Made by a program: the position numbers and the translations under genes | Assembly: GCA_046293075.1 (NCBI GenBank) | Contig: JBKBPL010000013.1 | Coordinates: forward strand, 36,577 to 100,576 | DNA length: 64,000 bases | Direction: 5' to 3' | DNA from: Ga0077530 sp046293075 | GTDB taxonomy: Bacteria > Pseudomonadota > Alphaproteobacteria > Rhizobiales > Hyphomicrobiaceae | In this document: piece by piece, positions 41,854 to 50,518 of the stretch | How the letters are laid out: the number at the start of each line of letters is the position of its first letter | How positions within the stretch are numbered: the first letter of the stretch is position 1 | The notes under the pieces: model-generated | What the model was told of the DNA's origin: nothing | Seen by the model: the letters and a program-made list of their open reading frames with translations, nothing else | The model's database searches: none

Positions 41854-43074
41854 TCAAACGATGCCATCGGACTTGAGCTTGGCAATCTCCTCGGCCGACT
41901 TGCCGAGTGATGCCAGGACCTCCTCCGTATGCTCTCCGAGAACGGGCGGACCGAGCTTGTGCTCGACCGGCGTCTCGGAGAAGCGCATCGGGCCGCGGAT
42001 GAGGGGCACCTTGCCGGCCGTCTTGTGCGGCATCTCGATCTTCATACCGCGCGCCTGCACCTGCGGGTCCTCGAAGACCTCCTTGAGATTGTTGATCGGC
42101 CCGCAGGGGACACCGGCGGCCTCCAGCGCCTTGACCCATTCGGCCGTCGTGCGCCGCATCATGATCGGCTCGAGCAGCTCGTCCAGTGCGTCGCGGTTCG
42201 TCACGCGCGCACCATTCGTGGCGAAGCGCGGATCCCGGGCGAGATGCATGGCATCCGCCTCCTGGCAGAGCTTGTTGAAGAGATTATCGTTCCCGCACGC
42301 GAGGATGATGTTGCCGTCCTTCGTCTTCACAGACTGGTAGGGAACGATGTTCGGATGCGTGTTGCCGAGGCGCCCGGGGGGCTCGCCGGTCGCCAGATAG
42401 TTCATGCCCTGGTTGGCGAGGATCGCGACCTGCGTGTCGAGCAGCGCCATGTCGATGTACTGTCCGATGCCGGTCTCGGCCCGGTGCGCGAGCGCCGCGC
42501 AGACGGCGATCGTCGCATACATGCCGGTCATGATATCGACAATCGGCACGCCGGCACGCTGCGGGCCACCACCGGGCTTGTTATCGCGCTCCCCGGTCAC
42601 ACTCATGAAGCCGCCCATGCCCTGAACCATGAAGTCATAGCCGGGCTTCTCGCGATAGGGACCTGTCTGTCCGAAGCCGGTGATCGAGCAATAGATGATC
42701 GTCGGGTTGATCTTCTTGAGATCCTCATAGCCGAGACCGTAGCGGGGCAGGTCGCCGGTCTTGTAGTTCTCGAGGACGACATCGGCGTTCTTGGCGAGCT
42801 CGCGCACGATCGCCTGGCCGGCGGGCTTGGAAATGTCGATCGTGATCGACTTCTTGCCGCGGTTCGCGGCCATGAAGTAGGCCGACTCCGTCGTCTCCTT
42901 GCCGCTCGCATCCTTCATCCACGGCGGACCGAAAGCGCGCGAGTCGTCCCCCTTCTTCGGCCGCTCAACCTTGATCACGTCGGCGCCGAGATCGGCAAGG
43001 TTCTGAGCGCTCCATGGACCGGCAAGAACGCGCGTGAGGTCCAGAACACGAATGTGCGAGAGGGGCCCCGGCAT
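41854..43074 (-). CDS. Class III CoA transferase (CaiB/BaiF family)
   Basis: The 406-residue enzyme moves CoA between carboxylic acids. It opens LSHIRVLDLTRVLAGPWSAQ and has LADLGADVIKVERPKKGDDS and NRGKKSITIDISKPAGQAI. The likely nucleophile Asp is in GVPIVDIMTGMYA, and later LACGNDNLFNKLCQEA follows. Donor and acceptor cannot be deduced. It lies 24 bp upstream of rppH in the same direction, probably by chance. Confidence 0.92.
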   Translation of the reverse strand: MPGPLSHIRVLDLTRVLAGPWSAQNLADLGADVIKVERPKKGDDSRAFGPPWMKDASGKETTESAYFMAANRGKKSITIDISKPAGQAIVRELAKNADVVLENYKTGDLPRYGLGYEDLKKINPTIIYCSITGFGQTGPYREKPGYDFMVQGMGGFMSVTGERDNKPGGGPQRAGVPIVDIMTGMYATIAVCAALAHRAETGIGQYIDMALLDTQVAILANQGMNYLATGEPPGRLGNTHPNIVPYQSVKTKDGNIILACGNDNLFNKLCQEADAMHLARDPRFATNGARVTNRDALDELLEPIMMRRTTAEWVKALEAAGVPCGPINNLKEVFEDPQVQARGMKIEMPHKTAGKVPLIRGPMRFSETPVEHKLGPPVLGEHTEEVLASLGKSAEEIAKLKSDGIV

Positions 43075-43151
43075 CGGCGATTCCTTAGACTGTTATTGAG
43101 CGTGACTGGCCGAAAGTCTTAAGAGCGGGCTCTCGTCGGCGCAAGGGCCGC

Positions 43152-43904
43152 CTAGGCCGGTCGCACCGCGCTCGCCATGTAGTTGACGTCGAGATCGGAC
43201 GAGAGCGACCAAGCGTCGGTCAACGGGTTATAGACGAGCCCCTGCCGTGCCGACATGGCAAGGCCGGCCGCTTTGGCGTAGCGCGCGAGCTCGTCGGGCG
43301 TCACGAAGCGCTCCCACTGGTGCGTCCCGACCGGCAACCAGCGCAGGATGTACTCGGCACCGACGATCGCCAGCGCGTAGGCTTTCAGCGTCCGGTTGAT
43401 GGTCGAAAGGATCAGCAGTCCGCCGGGCCGGACAAGCTTGGCGCATATGGCAAGAAAGGCCGCGACATCGGGTACGTGCTCGACCACCTCGAGACAGAGC
43501 ACGCAATCGAAGGTGTGGCCTTCAGCGACCAGGTCCTCGACCATGCCGGCGCGATAGTCGATCGTCAGGCCCTGGTCGGCGGCGTGGCGGCGCGCGGCTT
43601 CGATCGTCTCAGCGGCAGGATCAATGCCCATCACCATGGCGCCGAGGCGCGCCATCGGCTCACTGATGAGGCCGCCGCCGCAGCCGATGTCGAGAACGCT
43701 GAGCCCCTCGAAAGGCCTGAGGCCACCTGAGCCGCGCGCGAAGTGCCGCTCGATCTCCTGGCGGATGAAGGCGAGGCGCGCCGGGCCGAGCTTATGCAGC
43801 GGCCGGAACTTGCCGTTCGGATCCCACCACTCCGCGGCGAGGGCCGCGAAGCGCTTGACCTCGGCCTCATCGAGCGTCGCTGCCTCGGAGCGGACCGCGG
43901 CCAT
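43152..43904 (-). CDS. ubiG: Ubiquinone biosynthesis O-methyltransferase
   Basis: UbiG does both SAM-dependent O-methylations of ubiquinone synthesis. The 250-residue protein has FAALAAEWWDPNGKFRPLHK, the SAM loop VLDIGCGGGLISEPMARLG, CLEVVEHVPDVAAFLA and a membrane-contact insert ILRWLPVGTHQWERFVTPDE, all typical of UbiG. It follows rho by 19 bp in the leftward direction. A UbiH-type hydroxylase of the same pathway lies at 62 kb. Confidence 0.95.
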   Translation of the reverse strand: MAAVRSEAATLDEAEVKRFAALAAEWWDPNGKFRPLHKLGPARLAFIRQEIERHFARGSGGLRPFEGLSVLDIGCGGGLISEPMARLGAMVMGIDPAAETIEAARRHAADQGLTIDYRAGMVEDLVAEGHTFDCVLCLEVVEHVPDVAAFLAICAKLVRPGGLLILSTINRTLKAYALAIVGAEYILRWLPVGTHQWERFVTPDELARYAKAAGLAMSARQGLVYNPLTDAWSLSSDLDVNYMASAVRPA

Positions 43905-43923
43905 CGCCCGTCCTCCCCTGAGA

Positions 43924-45210
43924 TCAGGTGTTCATGCTCTGGAAGAACTCGCCGTTGGTCTTCGTCGACTTCAGCTTGTCGATCAGGAACTCGATCGCAT
44001 CCATGGTCCCCATCGGGTTGAGGATGCGGCGGAGCACGTAAACCTTCTTGAGCTGGTCGCGCGGCACAAGCAGGTCCTCCTTGCGGGTGCCCGAGCGGGC
44101 CACGTCGATCGCCGGGAAGACACGCTTGTCCGAGACCTTGCGGTCGAGAATGATTTCCGAGTTGCCGGTGCCCTTGAACTCCTCGAAGATCACCTCATCC
44201 ATGCGGCTGCCCGTCTCAATGAGCGCCGTCGCGATGATCGTCAGCGAGCCGCCCTCCTCGATATTGCGCGCAGCACCAAAGAAGCGCTTGGGGCGCTGGA
44301 GTGCGTTCGAATCGACACCACCGGTCAGCACCTTGCCTGAGGAGGGGACAACGGTGTTGTAGGCGCGGCCGAGGCGGGTGATCGAGTCGAGCAGGATCAC
44401 CACGTCGCGCTTATGCTCGACGAGGCGCTTGGCCTTCTCGATGACCATTTCGGAGACCTGCACGTGACGCGACGGCGGCTCGTCGAAGGTCGAGGAAATG
44501 ACCTCGCCATTCACCGAGCGCTGCATGTCGGTAACTTCCTCCGGGCGCTCGTCGATCAGCAGGACGATGAGGTAGCACTCGGGGTGGTTGGTCGCGATGG
44601 ACCGGGCGATGTTCTGGAGGAGGACAGTCTTACCCGTGCGCGGCGGCGCGACGATGAGGGCACGCTGGCCCTTGCCGATGGGTGCCACAATGTCGATGAC
44701 GCGGGCCGAGAGATCCTTGATGGTTGGATCCTCGATTTCCATCTTCAACCAGTCGGTCGGATAGAGCGGCGTCAGGTTGTCGAAGTGAACCTTGTGCTTG
44801 GTCGCCTCCGGATCCTCGAAATTGATCCGGTTGACCTTGAGGAGCGCGAAGTAGCGCTCTCCTTCCTTGGTATTTGGGCCGCGGATCTGGCCTTCGACCG
44901 TATCGCCGGTACGCAGCGCGAAGCGGCGAATTTGCGAAGGCGAGACATAGATGTCGTCCGGGCCAGCGAGATAGTTGGCGTCCGGTGAGCGCAGGAAGCC
45001 GAAGCCATCCTGCAGGACCTCGACGACGCCCGTGCCGACGATCTCGATGTCCTGGGACGCGAGCTGCTTCAGCGTCGCGAACATGAGCTCCTGCTTGCGC
45101 ATGGTGCTGGCGTTCTCGACGCCGGCTTCCTCGGCAAAGCTCAAGAGCTCCGTTGCCGTCTTCGACTTGAGATCCTGGAGTTTGACTTCTTTCTTGATGA
45201 CGTCTTGCAT
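43924..45210 (-). CDS. rho: Transcription termination factor Rho
   Basis: Rho is the hexameric RNA helicase that ends untranslated transcripts. The 428-residue protein has the N-terminal RNA-binding part (LQDLKSKTATELLSFAEEAG, EVLQDGFGFLRSPDANYLAG), the P-loop VAPPRTGKTVLLQNIARSIA, VLLIDERPEEVTDMQRSVNG and the Q/R-loop VLTGGVDSNALQRPKRFFGA. The ATG at 45210 yields MQDVIKKEVKLQDL, the normal beginning. A roughly 300-bp leader precedes it, suitable for the usual Rho autoregulation. Confidence 0.97.
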   Translation of the reverse strand: MQDVIKKEVKLQDLKSKTATELLSFAEEAGVENASTMRKQELMFATLKQLASQDIEIVGTGVVEVLQDGFGFLRSPDANYLAGPDDIYVSPSQIRRFALRTGDTVEGQIRGPNTKEGERYFALLKVNRINFEDPEATKHKVHFDNLTPLYPTDWLKMEIEDPTIKDLSARVIDIVAPIGKGQRALIVAPPRTGKTVLLQNIARSIATNHPECYLIVLLIDERPEEVTDMQRSVNGEVISSTFDEPPSRHVQVSEMVIEKAKRLVEHKRDVVILLDSITRLGRAYNTVVPSSGKVLTGGVDSNALQRPKRFFGAARNIEEGGSLTIIATALIETGSRMDEVIFEEFKGTGNSEIILDRKVSDKRVFPAIDVARSGTRKEDLLVPRDQLKKVYVLRRILNPMGTMDAIEFLIDKLKSTKTNGEFFQSMNT

Positions 45211-45508
45211 TGGAAACTCGTTGGGAGGGAGGGTGCGAGGCGCCGCCGAACTACGGGAGCGCCTTATCGCGATGTGTGGAAAGGAACCCATTGTCGGCGG
45301 TGCCGCGGCAGGGGTCCAATGCGATCTGGAATGTGCGGGCTCGTCGGCTGGTGGCTCAGCGATTTCACGCCGACACAGCGACTCGATCTGATAGCGCCAA
45401 CTCTAGCTCAGAGGTTCCCCCCGAGTCAAAGGGGCAGCGTGCCCAGATGCTCAAATTTTCGTTTCTGCCCACCACTTTGGCACAAGGCACACGAGAGGAC
45501 CATCGCGC
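45211..45508. promoter_or_regulatory. rho leader region
   Basis: The 298 bp between the hemJ stop and the rho ATG hold no recognisable gene. Long leaders upstream of rho commonly contain Rho-dependent attenuation sites. Here the transcribed strand includes C-rich, G-poor stretches, but I cannot place a promoter with confidence. Confidence 0.35.
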
Positions 45509-46024
45509 TCAGAACGGCTTGACGATCACAAGGACCACAATCCCGATCATGAGTACGGCCGGCACCTCATTGAGCACCCGCCAGCGGCGCGCCGGCACCA
45601 TGTTGGCGTCCTCCGCAAACCGCCGGACCGCTGCCGAAAGGTAGCCATGGAAGCCTGACAGCAGGATGACGGCCACCAGCTTGGCGTGAAACCAGCCGGT
45701 CATGAGGAATCCGCCGCGCCAGGCAAGCCAGAGCCCCAGAACCCAAGATAGGCCCATCGCCGGATTGATGATGACCCGCAGCAGCCGCTTCTCCATGACC
45801 TTGAGCGTCTCGGAGAGCTGAGAACCTGGGGCTGCGTCGCAGTGGTAGACGAAAAGGCGCGGGAGGTAGAGCATCCCCGCCATCCAGGAAATGATGGCGA
45901 CGACGTGCGCCGCCTTGACCCACATGTAGGCGGCATCCCCGAGGAATACAATGGCGGCCAAGATCCCGACGGCCGTAACGGCGAGCGCGATGGCTGCCCG
46001 GACGGCAGGATTCTCCGTGTTCAC
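45509..46024 (-). CDS. hemJ: Protoporphyrinogen IX oxidase HemJ
   Basis: HemJ oxidises protoporphyrinogen IX to protoporphyrin IX in the inner membrane of many alphaproteobacteria and cyanobacteria. The 171-residue protein has four membrane helices, with the conserved AYMWVKAAHVVAIISWMAGM and LYLPRLFVYH holding the haem-ligand His and partner. GWFHAKLVAVILLSGFHGYL comes later. Its start overlaps the hemE stop (ATGA), so the two are coupled. Confidence 0.92.
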   Translation of the reverse strand: MNTENPAVRAAIALAVTAVGILAAIVFLGDAAYMWVKAAHVVAIISWMAGMLYLPRLFVYHCDAAPGSQLSETLKVMEKRLLRVIINPAMGLSWVLGLWLAWRGGFLMTGWFHAKLVAVILLSGFHGYLSAAVRRFAEDANMVPARRWRVLNEVPAVLMIGIVVLVIVKPF

Positions 46025-47079
46025 GCCCCGGCTCCCCCGCGGACCCAGCGCACCAGGTCGGCCACATGCTCCGGCGGAGTGTCCGGGACGATGCCGTGCC
46101 CCAGATTGAAGATGAAGGGTTTGCCGGCCATGAGCTCAAGAATGTTCGAGACCCGAGCCTTGAGAGCGTCTCCGCCGACCACCAGCAGGAGCGGGTCCAG
46201 ATTGCCCTGCACCACAACCTGCTCCCCCTCGAAAGCCTCGGCCATCATGTAAGGTGGCATGGCGGTATCGCAACCGATCCCATCCACGTGTGTCTCGGCG
46301 ACATACCAGAGGGCGGAACCCTGTGCGCCGCGCGGAAAACCGATAACCGGCACGCCAGGGTGTCGCGTGTGAATGGCCTCAACGATGCGCCGCGTCGGGT
46401 CGACAACCCATTTCTCGAATTGATCATCGGGGAGACTGCCGGCCCAGGTATCAAAGATCTGGAGGGCGTCAGCGCCGGCCCGGACCTGCCCCGAGAGGTA
46501 CTCGATCGAGGTCTCGACGAGCAGGTCCATAAGCTTCTGGAACCCATCCGGATCGCGATAGGCGAAGAGCCGCGCCGCCGCTTGCTCCTTCGATCCCCGC
46601 CCCTCGATCATGTACGTCGCCACCGTCCATGGTGCCCCGCAGAAGCCAATCAAGGCCGTCTCGTCCGGCAGGTCCTGGCGCAAGCGCTGGACCGTCTCGA
46701 AGACGCGCTCGAATTTGGGGCGAGTCGCGGCTGGCGACAAGCGCGCGAAGTCGGCCGCTTTGCGCAGGGGCTCGAGCAGCGGGCCTTCTCCCTCGGCAAA
46801 GCGCACCGGTTGGCCCATGGCATCGGGCACCAGCAGGATATCCGCGAACAGGATGGCGGCGTCGAAGCCGTAGCGACGGATCGGCTGCAGCGTGACCTCG
46901 GCAGCCAGGGCTGGCGTGTAGCACAGATCGAGAAAGCCGCCGGCCTTGGCGCGCGTTTCGCGATACTCGGGCAGATACCGGCCCGCCTGCCGCATCAGCC
47001 AGATGGGCGGGGGATCGAGAGCTTCTCCGGCGAAGGGCCGCAGGAAGCGCCGATGCGTTGCGGGCGATGACTTGTCCAC
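46021..47079 (-). CDS. hemE: Uroporphyrinogen decarboxylase (GTG start)
   Basis: HemE removes four carboxyl groups from uroporphyrinogen III to make coproporphyrinogen III. The 352-residue protein has PPIWLMRQAGRYLPEYRETR, AAILFADILLVPDAMGQPV, GFCGAPWTVATYMIEGRGS, and FNLGHGIVPDTPPEHVADLV near the end. The start is a GTG in ...GTGGACAAGTCATC.... The first ATGs lie inside the conserved part, so the GTG is preferred. It is the gene that in alphaproteobacteria abuts the chromosomal origin. Confidence 0.96.
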   Translation of the reverse strand: MDKSSPATHRRFLRPFAGEALDPPPIWLMRQAGRYLPEYRETRAKAGGFLDLCYTPALAAEVTLQPIRRYGFDAAILFADILLVPDAMGQPVRFAEGEGPLLEPLRKAADFARLSPAATRPKFERVFETVQRLRQDLPDETALIGFCGAPWTVATYMIEGRGSKEQAAARLFAYRDPDGFQKLMDLLVETSIEYLSGQVRAGADALQIFDTWAGSLPDDQFEKWVVDPTRRIVEAIHTRHPGVPVIGFPRGAQGSALWYVAETHVDGIGCDTAMPPYMMAEAFEGEQVVVQGNLDPLLLVVGGDALKARVSNILELMAGKPFIFNLGHGIVPDTPPEHVADLVRWVRGGAGA

Positions 47080-47506
47080 GGATCGGGCCTCCGGCTCTTA
47101 AATCTTCAGTTCAGAGTCTTCAGGGTTGCTTTTCTTCTTCTTATGACTGTGGGTAGCGGGAATTAGCCGGATGCCACAAGCCCCTCCACAGCTTGTTCGG
47201 ACAGCGCCCGCGCCGCCGTACGGGTCTGGTAGCTGCCCATGCATTCCTCTACTAGCCCCGAAATACGCTTTTGTGCCATGGGCTTGCTGGAGGGGTTGCA
47301 GCAGCCGCCCCTGAGAACACCGTGGGGATGGCAGCTGGAAAAGGCGCGAACGAGACTACCCTTGGTCGAGACCCGCGAACAGCGGTCGCCGAGGGAGAAC
47401 CCACGCGGGGGATCTGTTGATCGCCCTGTTGGGCAGTCGGTGGACAGTGTAGAGTGCCGGCGCTGTCCGCGCCGTCGCGCTGGATAAGTCGGAACTCTAT
47501 CAACAA
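47080..47506. other. oriC: Predicted chromosomal replication origin (oriC)
   Basis: The 427-bp gap between hemE and ppsR matches the conserved alphaproteobacterial oriC place, as in Caulobacter and Sinorhizobium. Genes read away from it on both sides. Next to hemE is an AT-rich tract (47098-47147, with TTGCTTTTCTTCTTCTTATG). TGTGGGTAG at 47148-47156 is one base off the DnaA box TGTGGNTAA. Weaker box-like sites are CCCTCCACA (47182-47190) and GCTGGATAA (47479-47487). One GANTC methylation site (GAGTC, 47114-47118) is present. No perfect DnaA box was seen, so position rather than motif carries the call. Confidence 0.75.
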
Positions 47507-48358
47507 ATGCCCCACACCCAGCCGAGCTACTTCCATTTGCATCTGATCTCGGATGCAACCGGCGAGACGCTCACGACGATCGCGAAGGCGGCGGCCGTTC
47601 AGTACGCCCAGGTCCGGCCCATTGAGCACGTCCATCCGCTGGTGCGCACGCAGCGTCAGCTCGAGCGCGTGCTCCAGGAGATCGAGTCCACGCCGGGCAT
47701 TGTCCTCTACACGGTGGTGAACGAGGCGCTGCAGACCGCGCTCGAGCAGCGGTGCCGAGAGCTCGCGGTACCGTGTCTGCACGTGCTCGAGCCGATCATG
47801 AAGGTCTTCGAGAGCTACCTTGGGGCCCCGAAGACGCCAATCGTCGCTGGCCAGCACGTGCTCGACGCCGACTATTTCCGCCGGATCGACGCGCTCAACT
47901 TCACCATGGCGCACGACGACGGACGGCTGCCCGCCGACCTCAATCAGGCGGACATCATCATCCTTGGCGTCTCGCGCACCTCGAAGACGCCGACCAGCAT
48001 CTATCTCGCTCAGCGCGGCTACAAGACCGCGAACGTGCCTTTGGTGCCGCGCATCGACGTTGCCCCGGCGCTGCTCAAGCCGCACAAGGCCTTCGTCGTC
48101 GGGCTGGTGGCGAGCCCGGACCGCATCTCCGAGATCCGCCGTCATCGGGTGCAGATGATGGCCGATCGCGATCTCGACGACTACGTCGACCGTACGCGCA
48201 TCGCCGAGGAGATCGCCCACTCGCGGCGTCTCTGCGCCCGCCACGGCTGGCCGGTGATCGACGTGACACGGCGCTCCATCGAGGAGACCGCTGCCACGAT
48301 CATCAAGCTGATGCACGAGCGCGAAGAGACGCGCGACGAGGAGCCGGCCGATGGCTGA
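47507..48358 (+). CDS. ppsR: Pyruvate, phosphate dikinase regulatory protein (DUF299)
   Basis: This bifunctional Ser/Thr kinase and phosphotransferase switches pyruvate phosphate dikinase or PEP synthase off and on. The 283-residue protein has FHLHLISDATGETLTTIAKA, the nucleotide loop ADIIILGVSRTSKTPTSIYL and VGLVASPDRISEIRRHR. Which target it has here depends on whether the genome encodes PPDK or PEP synthase. It is the first gene right of the predicted origin, as in related chromosomes. maf starts inside its last codons. Confidence 0.94.
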   Translation: MPHTQPSYFHLHLISDATGETLTTIAKAAAVQYAQVRPIEHVHPLVRTQRQLERVLQEIESTPGIVLYTVVNEALQTALEQRCRELAVPCLHVLEPIMKVFESYLGAPKTPIVAGQHVLDADYFRRIDALNFTMAHDDGRLPADLNQADIIILGVSRTSKTPTSIYLAQRGYKTANVPLVPRIDVAPALLKPHKAFVVGLVASPDRISEIRRHRVQMMADRDLDDYVDRTRIAEEIAHSRRLCARHGWPVIDVTRRSIEETAATIIKLMHEREETRDEEPADG

Positions 48359-49016
48359 GCGATTGCGTATTGTCCTTGCTTCGCAGAGCCCGTCCCGGCG
48401 CATCATGCTCGAGCAGGCCGGGCTCGCGTTCGACGTGATGCCGTCGACGATCGACGAGGCGGCGATGCGGGCGACCTTCGAGCCGGAACGCGCACTCGAC
48501 GAGGACTACCCGATCGAGGTCGCAGAGATGCTTGCGGCCGCCAAGGCCGTCGACGTCAGCGTGAAACTGCCGGAGGCGCTCGTGATCGGTTGCGATCAGG
48601 TGCTCGCGCTCGCGACCGAGCGCCGCATGGAGTTCGGGGGCAAGCCGTGGAGCGCCGCGAGCTACGAAATCTTCGAGAAGCCTGCAGACATGGCGGCTGC
48701 CCGAGCGCACCTGCGGAAGTTGCGCGGACGCACGCATCAACTGCACGCTTCGGTGGTTCTGGCCCAGGACGGCGAGGTGCAGTGGACCTGTACCGATAGT
48801 GCCGAGCTCACCATGCGCGAGTTCTCAGACGCGTTCCTGACTGAGTACCTGGCGCGCGTGGGGACGCGTGCGTGCCAATCGGTCGGCGCATACCAGCTCG
48901 AGGGGCTCGGCGTGCAGCTTTTCGAGGAGGTCAGGGGCGACTATTTCACGATACTTGGCCTGCCGTTGCTGCCTCTGCTCGAGGAGCTGCGCGCGCGTGG
49001 GGTCGTGCTGACGTGA
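48351..49016 (+). CDS. maf: Maf-family nucleotide pyrophosphatase
   Basis: Maf proteins hydrolyse modified or canonical NTPs (for example m5UTP, dTTP or m7GTP) to the monophosphates. The 221-residue protein shows IVLASQSPSRRIMLEQAGL with the SxSxRR-like phosphate loop, YPIEVAEMLAAAKA, VIGCDQVLAL, and GAYQLEGLGVQLFEEVRGDY with FTILGLPLLPLLE. It overlaps ppsR by 8 bp. Substrate preference is not clear from sequence. Confidence 0.92.
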   Translation: MAERLRIVLASQSPSRRIMLEQAGLAFDVMPSTIDEAAMRATFEPERALDEDYPIEVAEMLAAAKAVDVSVKLPEALVIGCDQVLALATERRMEFGGKPWSAASYEIFEKPADMAAARAHLRKLRGRTHQLHASVVLAQDGEVQWTCTDSAELTMREFSDAFLTEYLARVGTRACQSVGAYQLEGLGVQLFEEVRGDYFTILGLPLLPLLEELRARGVVLT

Positions 49017-49024
49017 CGGATGAC

Positions 49025-49867
49025 ATGAGCACTGATGTGAAACGGGCGTGCGTCATCGGCTGGCCAATCCAGCAGTCCCGCTCACCGCTCATCCACGGGT
49101 ACTGGCTGAAGAGGTATGCCATCGCCGGTTGCTACGACCGCGTGGCGGTACCGCCAGGCGAGGCTGCGGCGTTCATTCGGTCACTTGAATCACGGGGCCT
49201 CGAGGGCTGCAATGTGACAGCGCCGCACAAGCAGGCCGTCTTCGAGGCTGCGGACTGGCGCGATCCATCTGCCGAGGCTGTGGGCGCGGCAAACACCGTA
49301 TGGCGCGACGGTGCCAGGGTGTGTGTGGCCAATACCGATACATATGGCTTCATGACGCATCTTGGTCAGTCGGCGCCCGGGTGGAACAAGCGGGACGCGC
49401 CTGTTGCCCTCTTTGGTGCTGGTGGCGCGGCGCGTGCAATCGTCTATGGCTTCCTCGAAGCGGGCATCGGCCGCGTACGCCTGATCAATCGGACGTCGGC
49501 GCGTGCAGAGGCACTGGTCGCGCACTTCGGATCGCGCGTCGAGAGCTGGGCGTGGTCGGATCGCTCACGCGCCGTTTCGGATGCCGGGGTCATCGTCAAT
49601 ACGACGACGCTCGGCATGGTCGGAAACGAACCGCTCGATCTTGATCTTGGCGCACTCGACGAAGATGCGATCGTGGCCGATATCGTTTATGTGCCGCTGG
49701 AGACGCCGCTCCTGAAGGAAGCGCGGGCGAGAGGACATCAGGTGGTTGATGGCCTCGGCATGTTGCTCCACCAGGCCGTGCCGGGGTTCGCGCGCTGGTT
49801 CGGCATCGAGCCGGAGGTCACGCAGGCGCTGCGCGATATCCTCATCGCCGACATAGAGAGGGGATGA
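49025..49867 (+). CDS. aroE: Shikimate dehydrogenase
   Basis: AroE reduces 3-dehydroshikimate with NADPH in aromatic amino acid synthesis. The 280-residue protein has CVIGWPIQQSRSPLIHGYWL, CNVTAPHKQAVFE with the catalytic Lys, AVGAANTVW, the cofactor loop ALFGAGGAARAIVYGFLEAG with INRTSARAEAL, and VVDGLGMLLHQAVPGF. Besides the ATG at 49025, a GTG at 49013 overlaps the maf stop and is also in frame; either could be used. Confidence 0.94.
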   Translation: MSTDVKRACVIGWPIQQSRSPLIHGYWLKRYAIAGCYDRVAVPPGEAAAFIRSLESRGLEGCNVTAPHKQAVFEAADWRDPSAEAVGAANTVWRDGARVCVANTDTYGFMTHLGQSAPGWNKRDAPVALFGAGGAARAIVYGFLEAGIGRVRLINRTSARAEALVAHFGSRVESWAWSDRSRAVSDAGVIVNTTTLGMVGNEPLDLDLGALDEDAIVADIVYVPLETPLLKEARARGHQVVDGLGMLLHQAVPGFARWFGIEPEVTQALRDILIADIERG

Positions 49868-50490
49868 TGCTGATCATCGGTTTGACCGGCTCGATAGGCA
49901 TGGGAAAGTCAACCGCGGCGGCACGTATCCGGGCGCTCGGTGTGCCCGTTTGCGATGCCGACTCCATCGTGCATAAACTGTACAAGGCCGGCGGCGCTGC
50001 GGTGGCGGCAATCGAAGCGGCATTTCCCGGTTCGACCTCTGAGGACGGCGGCATCGACCGCCAGAAATTGGCGGCGGCGCTGCTCGCCGACCCAAGCGCC
50101 TACGCGCGTCTTGAAGCCATTGTTCACCCCCTCGTCCTCGAGACGGAGCGCCGTTTTCTTCACGAGAAGGCCGGCAAGGGCGCCGAGAAGGTCGTGCTCG
50201 AGATTCCGCTGCTGTTTGAAACCGGCGGCGACAAGCGTGTGGACGTGACAATTGTCGTCAGTGCGCCGGCAGACGTCCAGCGCCAGCGCGTGCTCGAGCG
50301 CGCGGGCATGACGCCCGAAAAGCTCGAGCAGATCCTCTCGCGTCAGCTGCCGGATGAGGAGAAGCGCCGCCGCGCCGATTTCGTTGTGGATACCTCGCGC
50401 AGCATTCCCGAGACAGAAGCGCAGATTGATCGAATCATGGCCCAATTGCGCGGACGGACGGGAACAGCGTACGCCAAGTACTGGGCGTGA
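49864..50490 (+). CDS. coaE: Dephospho-CoA kinase
   Basis: CoaE phosphorylates dephospho-CoA, the last step of CoA synthesis. The 208-residue protein has the P-loop GLTGSIGMGKSTAAARI, PVCDADSIVHKLY with the catalytic Asp, VLEIPLLFETGGDKRVDVTI, and RADFVVDTSRSIPETEAQID. Its ATG overlaps the aroE stop by 4 bp. Confidence 0.96.
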   Translation: MMLIIGLTGSIGMGKSTAAARIRALGVPVCDADSIVHKLYKAGGAAVAAIEAAFPGSTSEDGGIDRQKLAAALLADPSAYARLEAIVHPLVLETERRFLHEKAGKGAEKVVLEIPLLFETGGDKRVDVTIVVSAPADVQRQRVLERAGMTPEKLEQILSRQLPDEEKRRRADFVVDTSRSIPETEAQIDRIMAQLRGRTGTAYAKYWA

Positions 50491-50518
50491 TGGCCGATGG
50501 CAGGAGGGAAGGCGGCAC

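Noticed and set aside
41929..43122. 397-codon plus-strand frame opposite the CoA transferase
   Set aside because: It is antisense to a well-supported CaiB/BaiF gene. Its Arg/Leu/Asp-rich composition is typical of shadow frames in GC-rich DNA.
47163..47558. 131-codon minus-strand frame inside the hemE-ppsR gap
   Set aside because: It runs across the ppsR start, has no recognisable family, and lies in the predicted origin.
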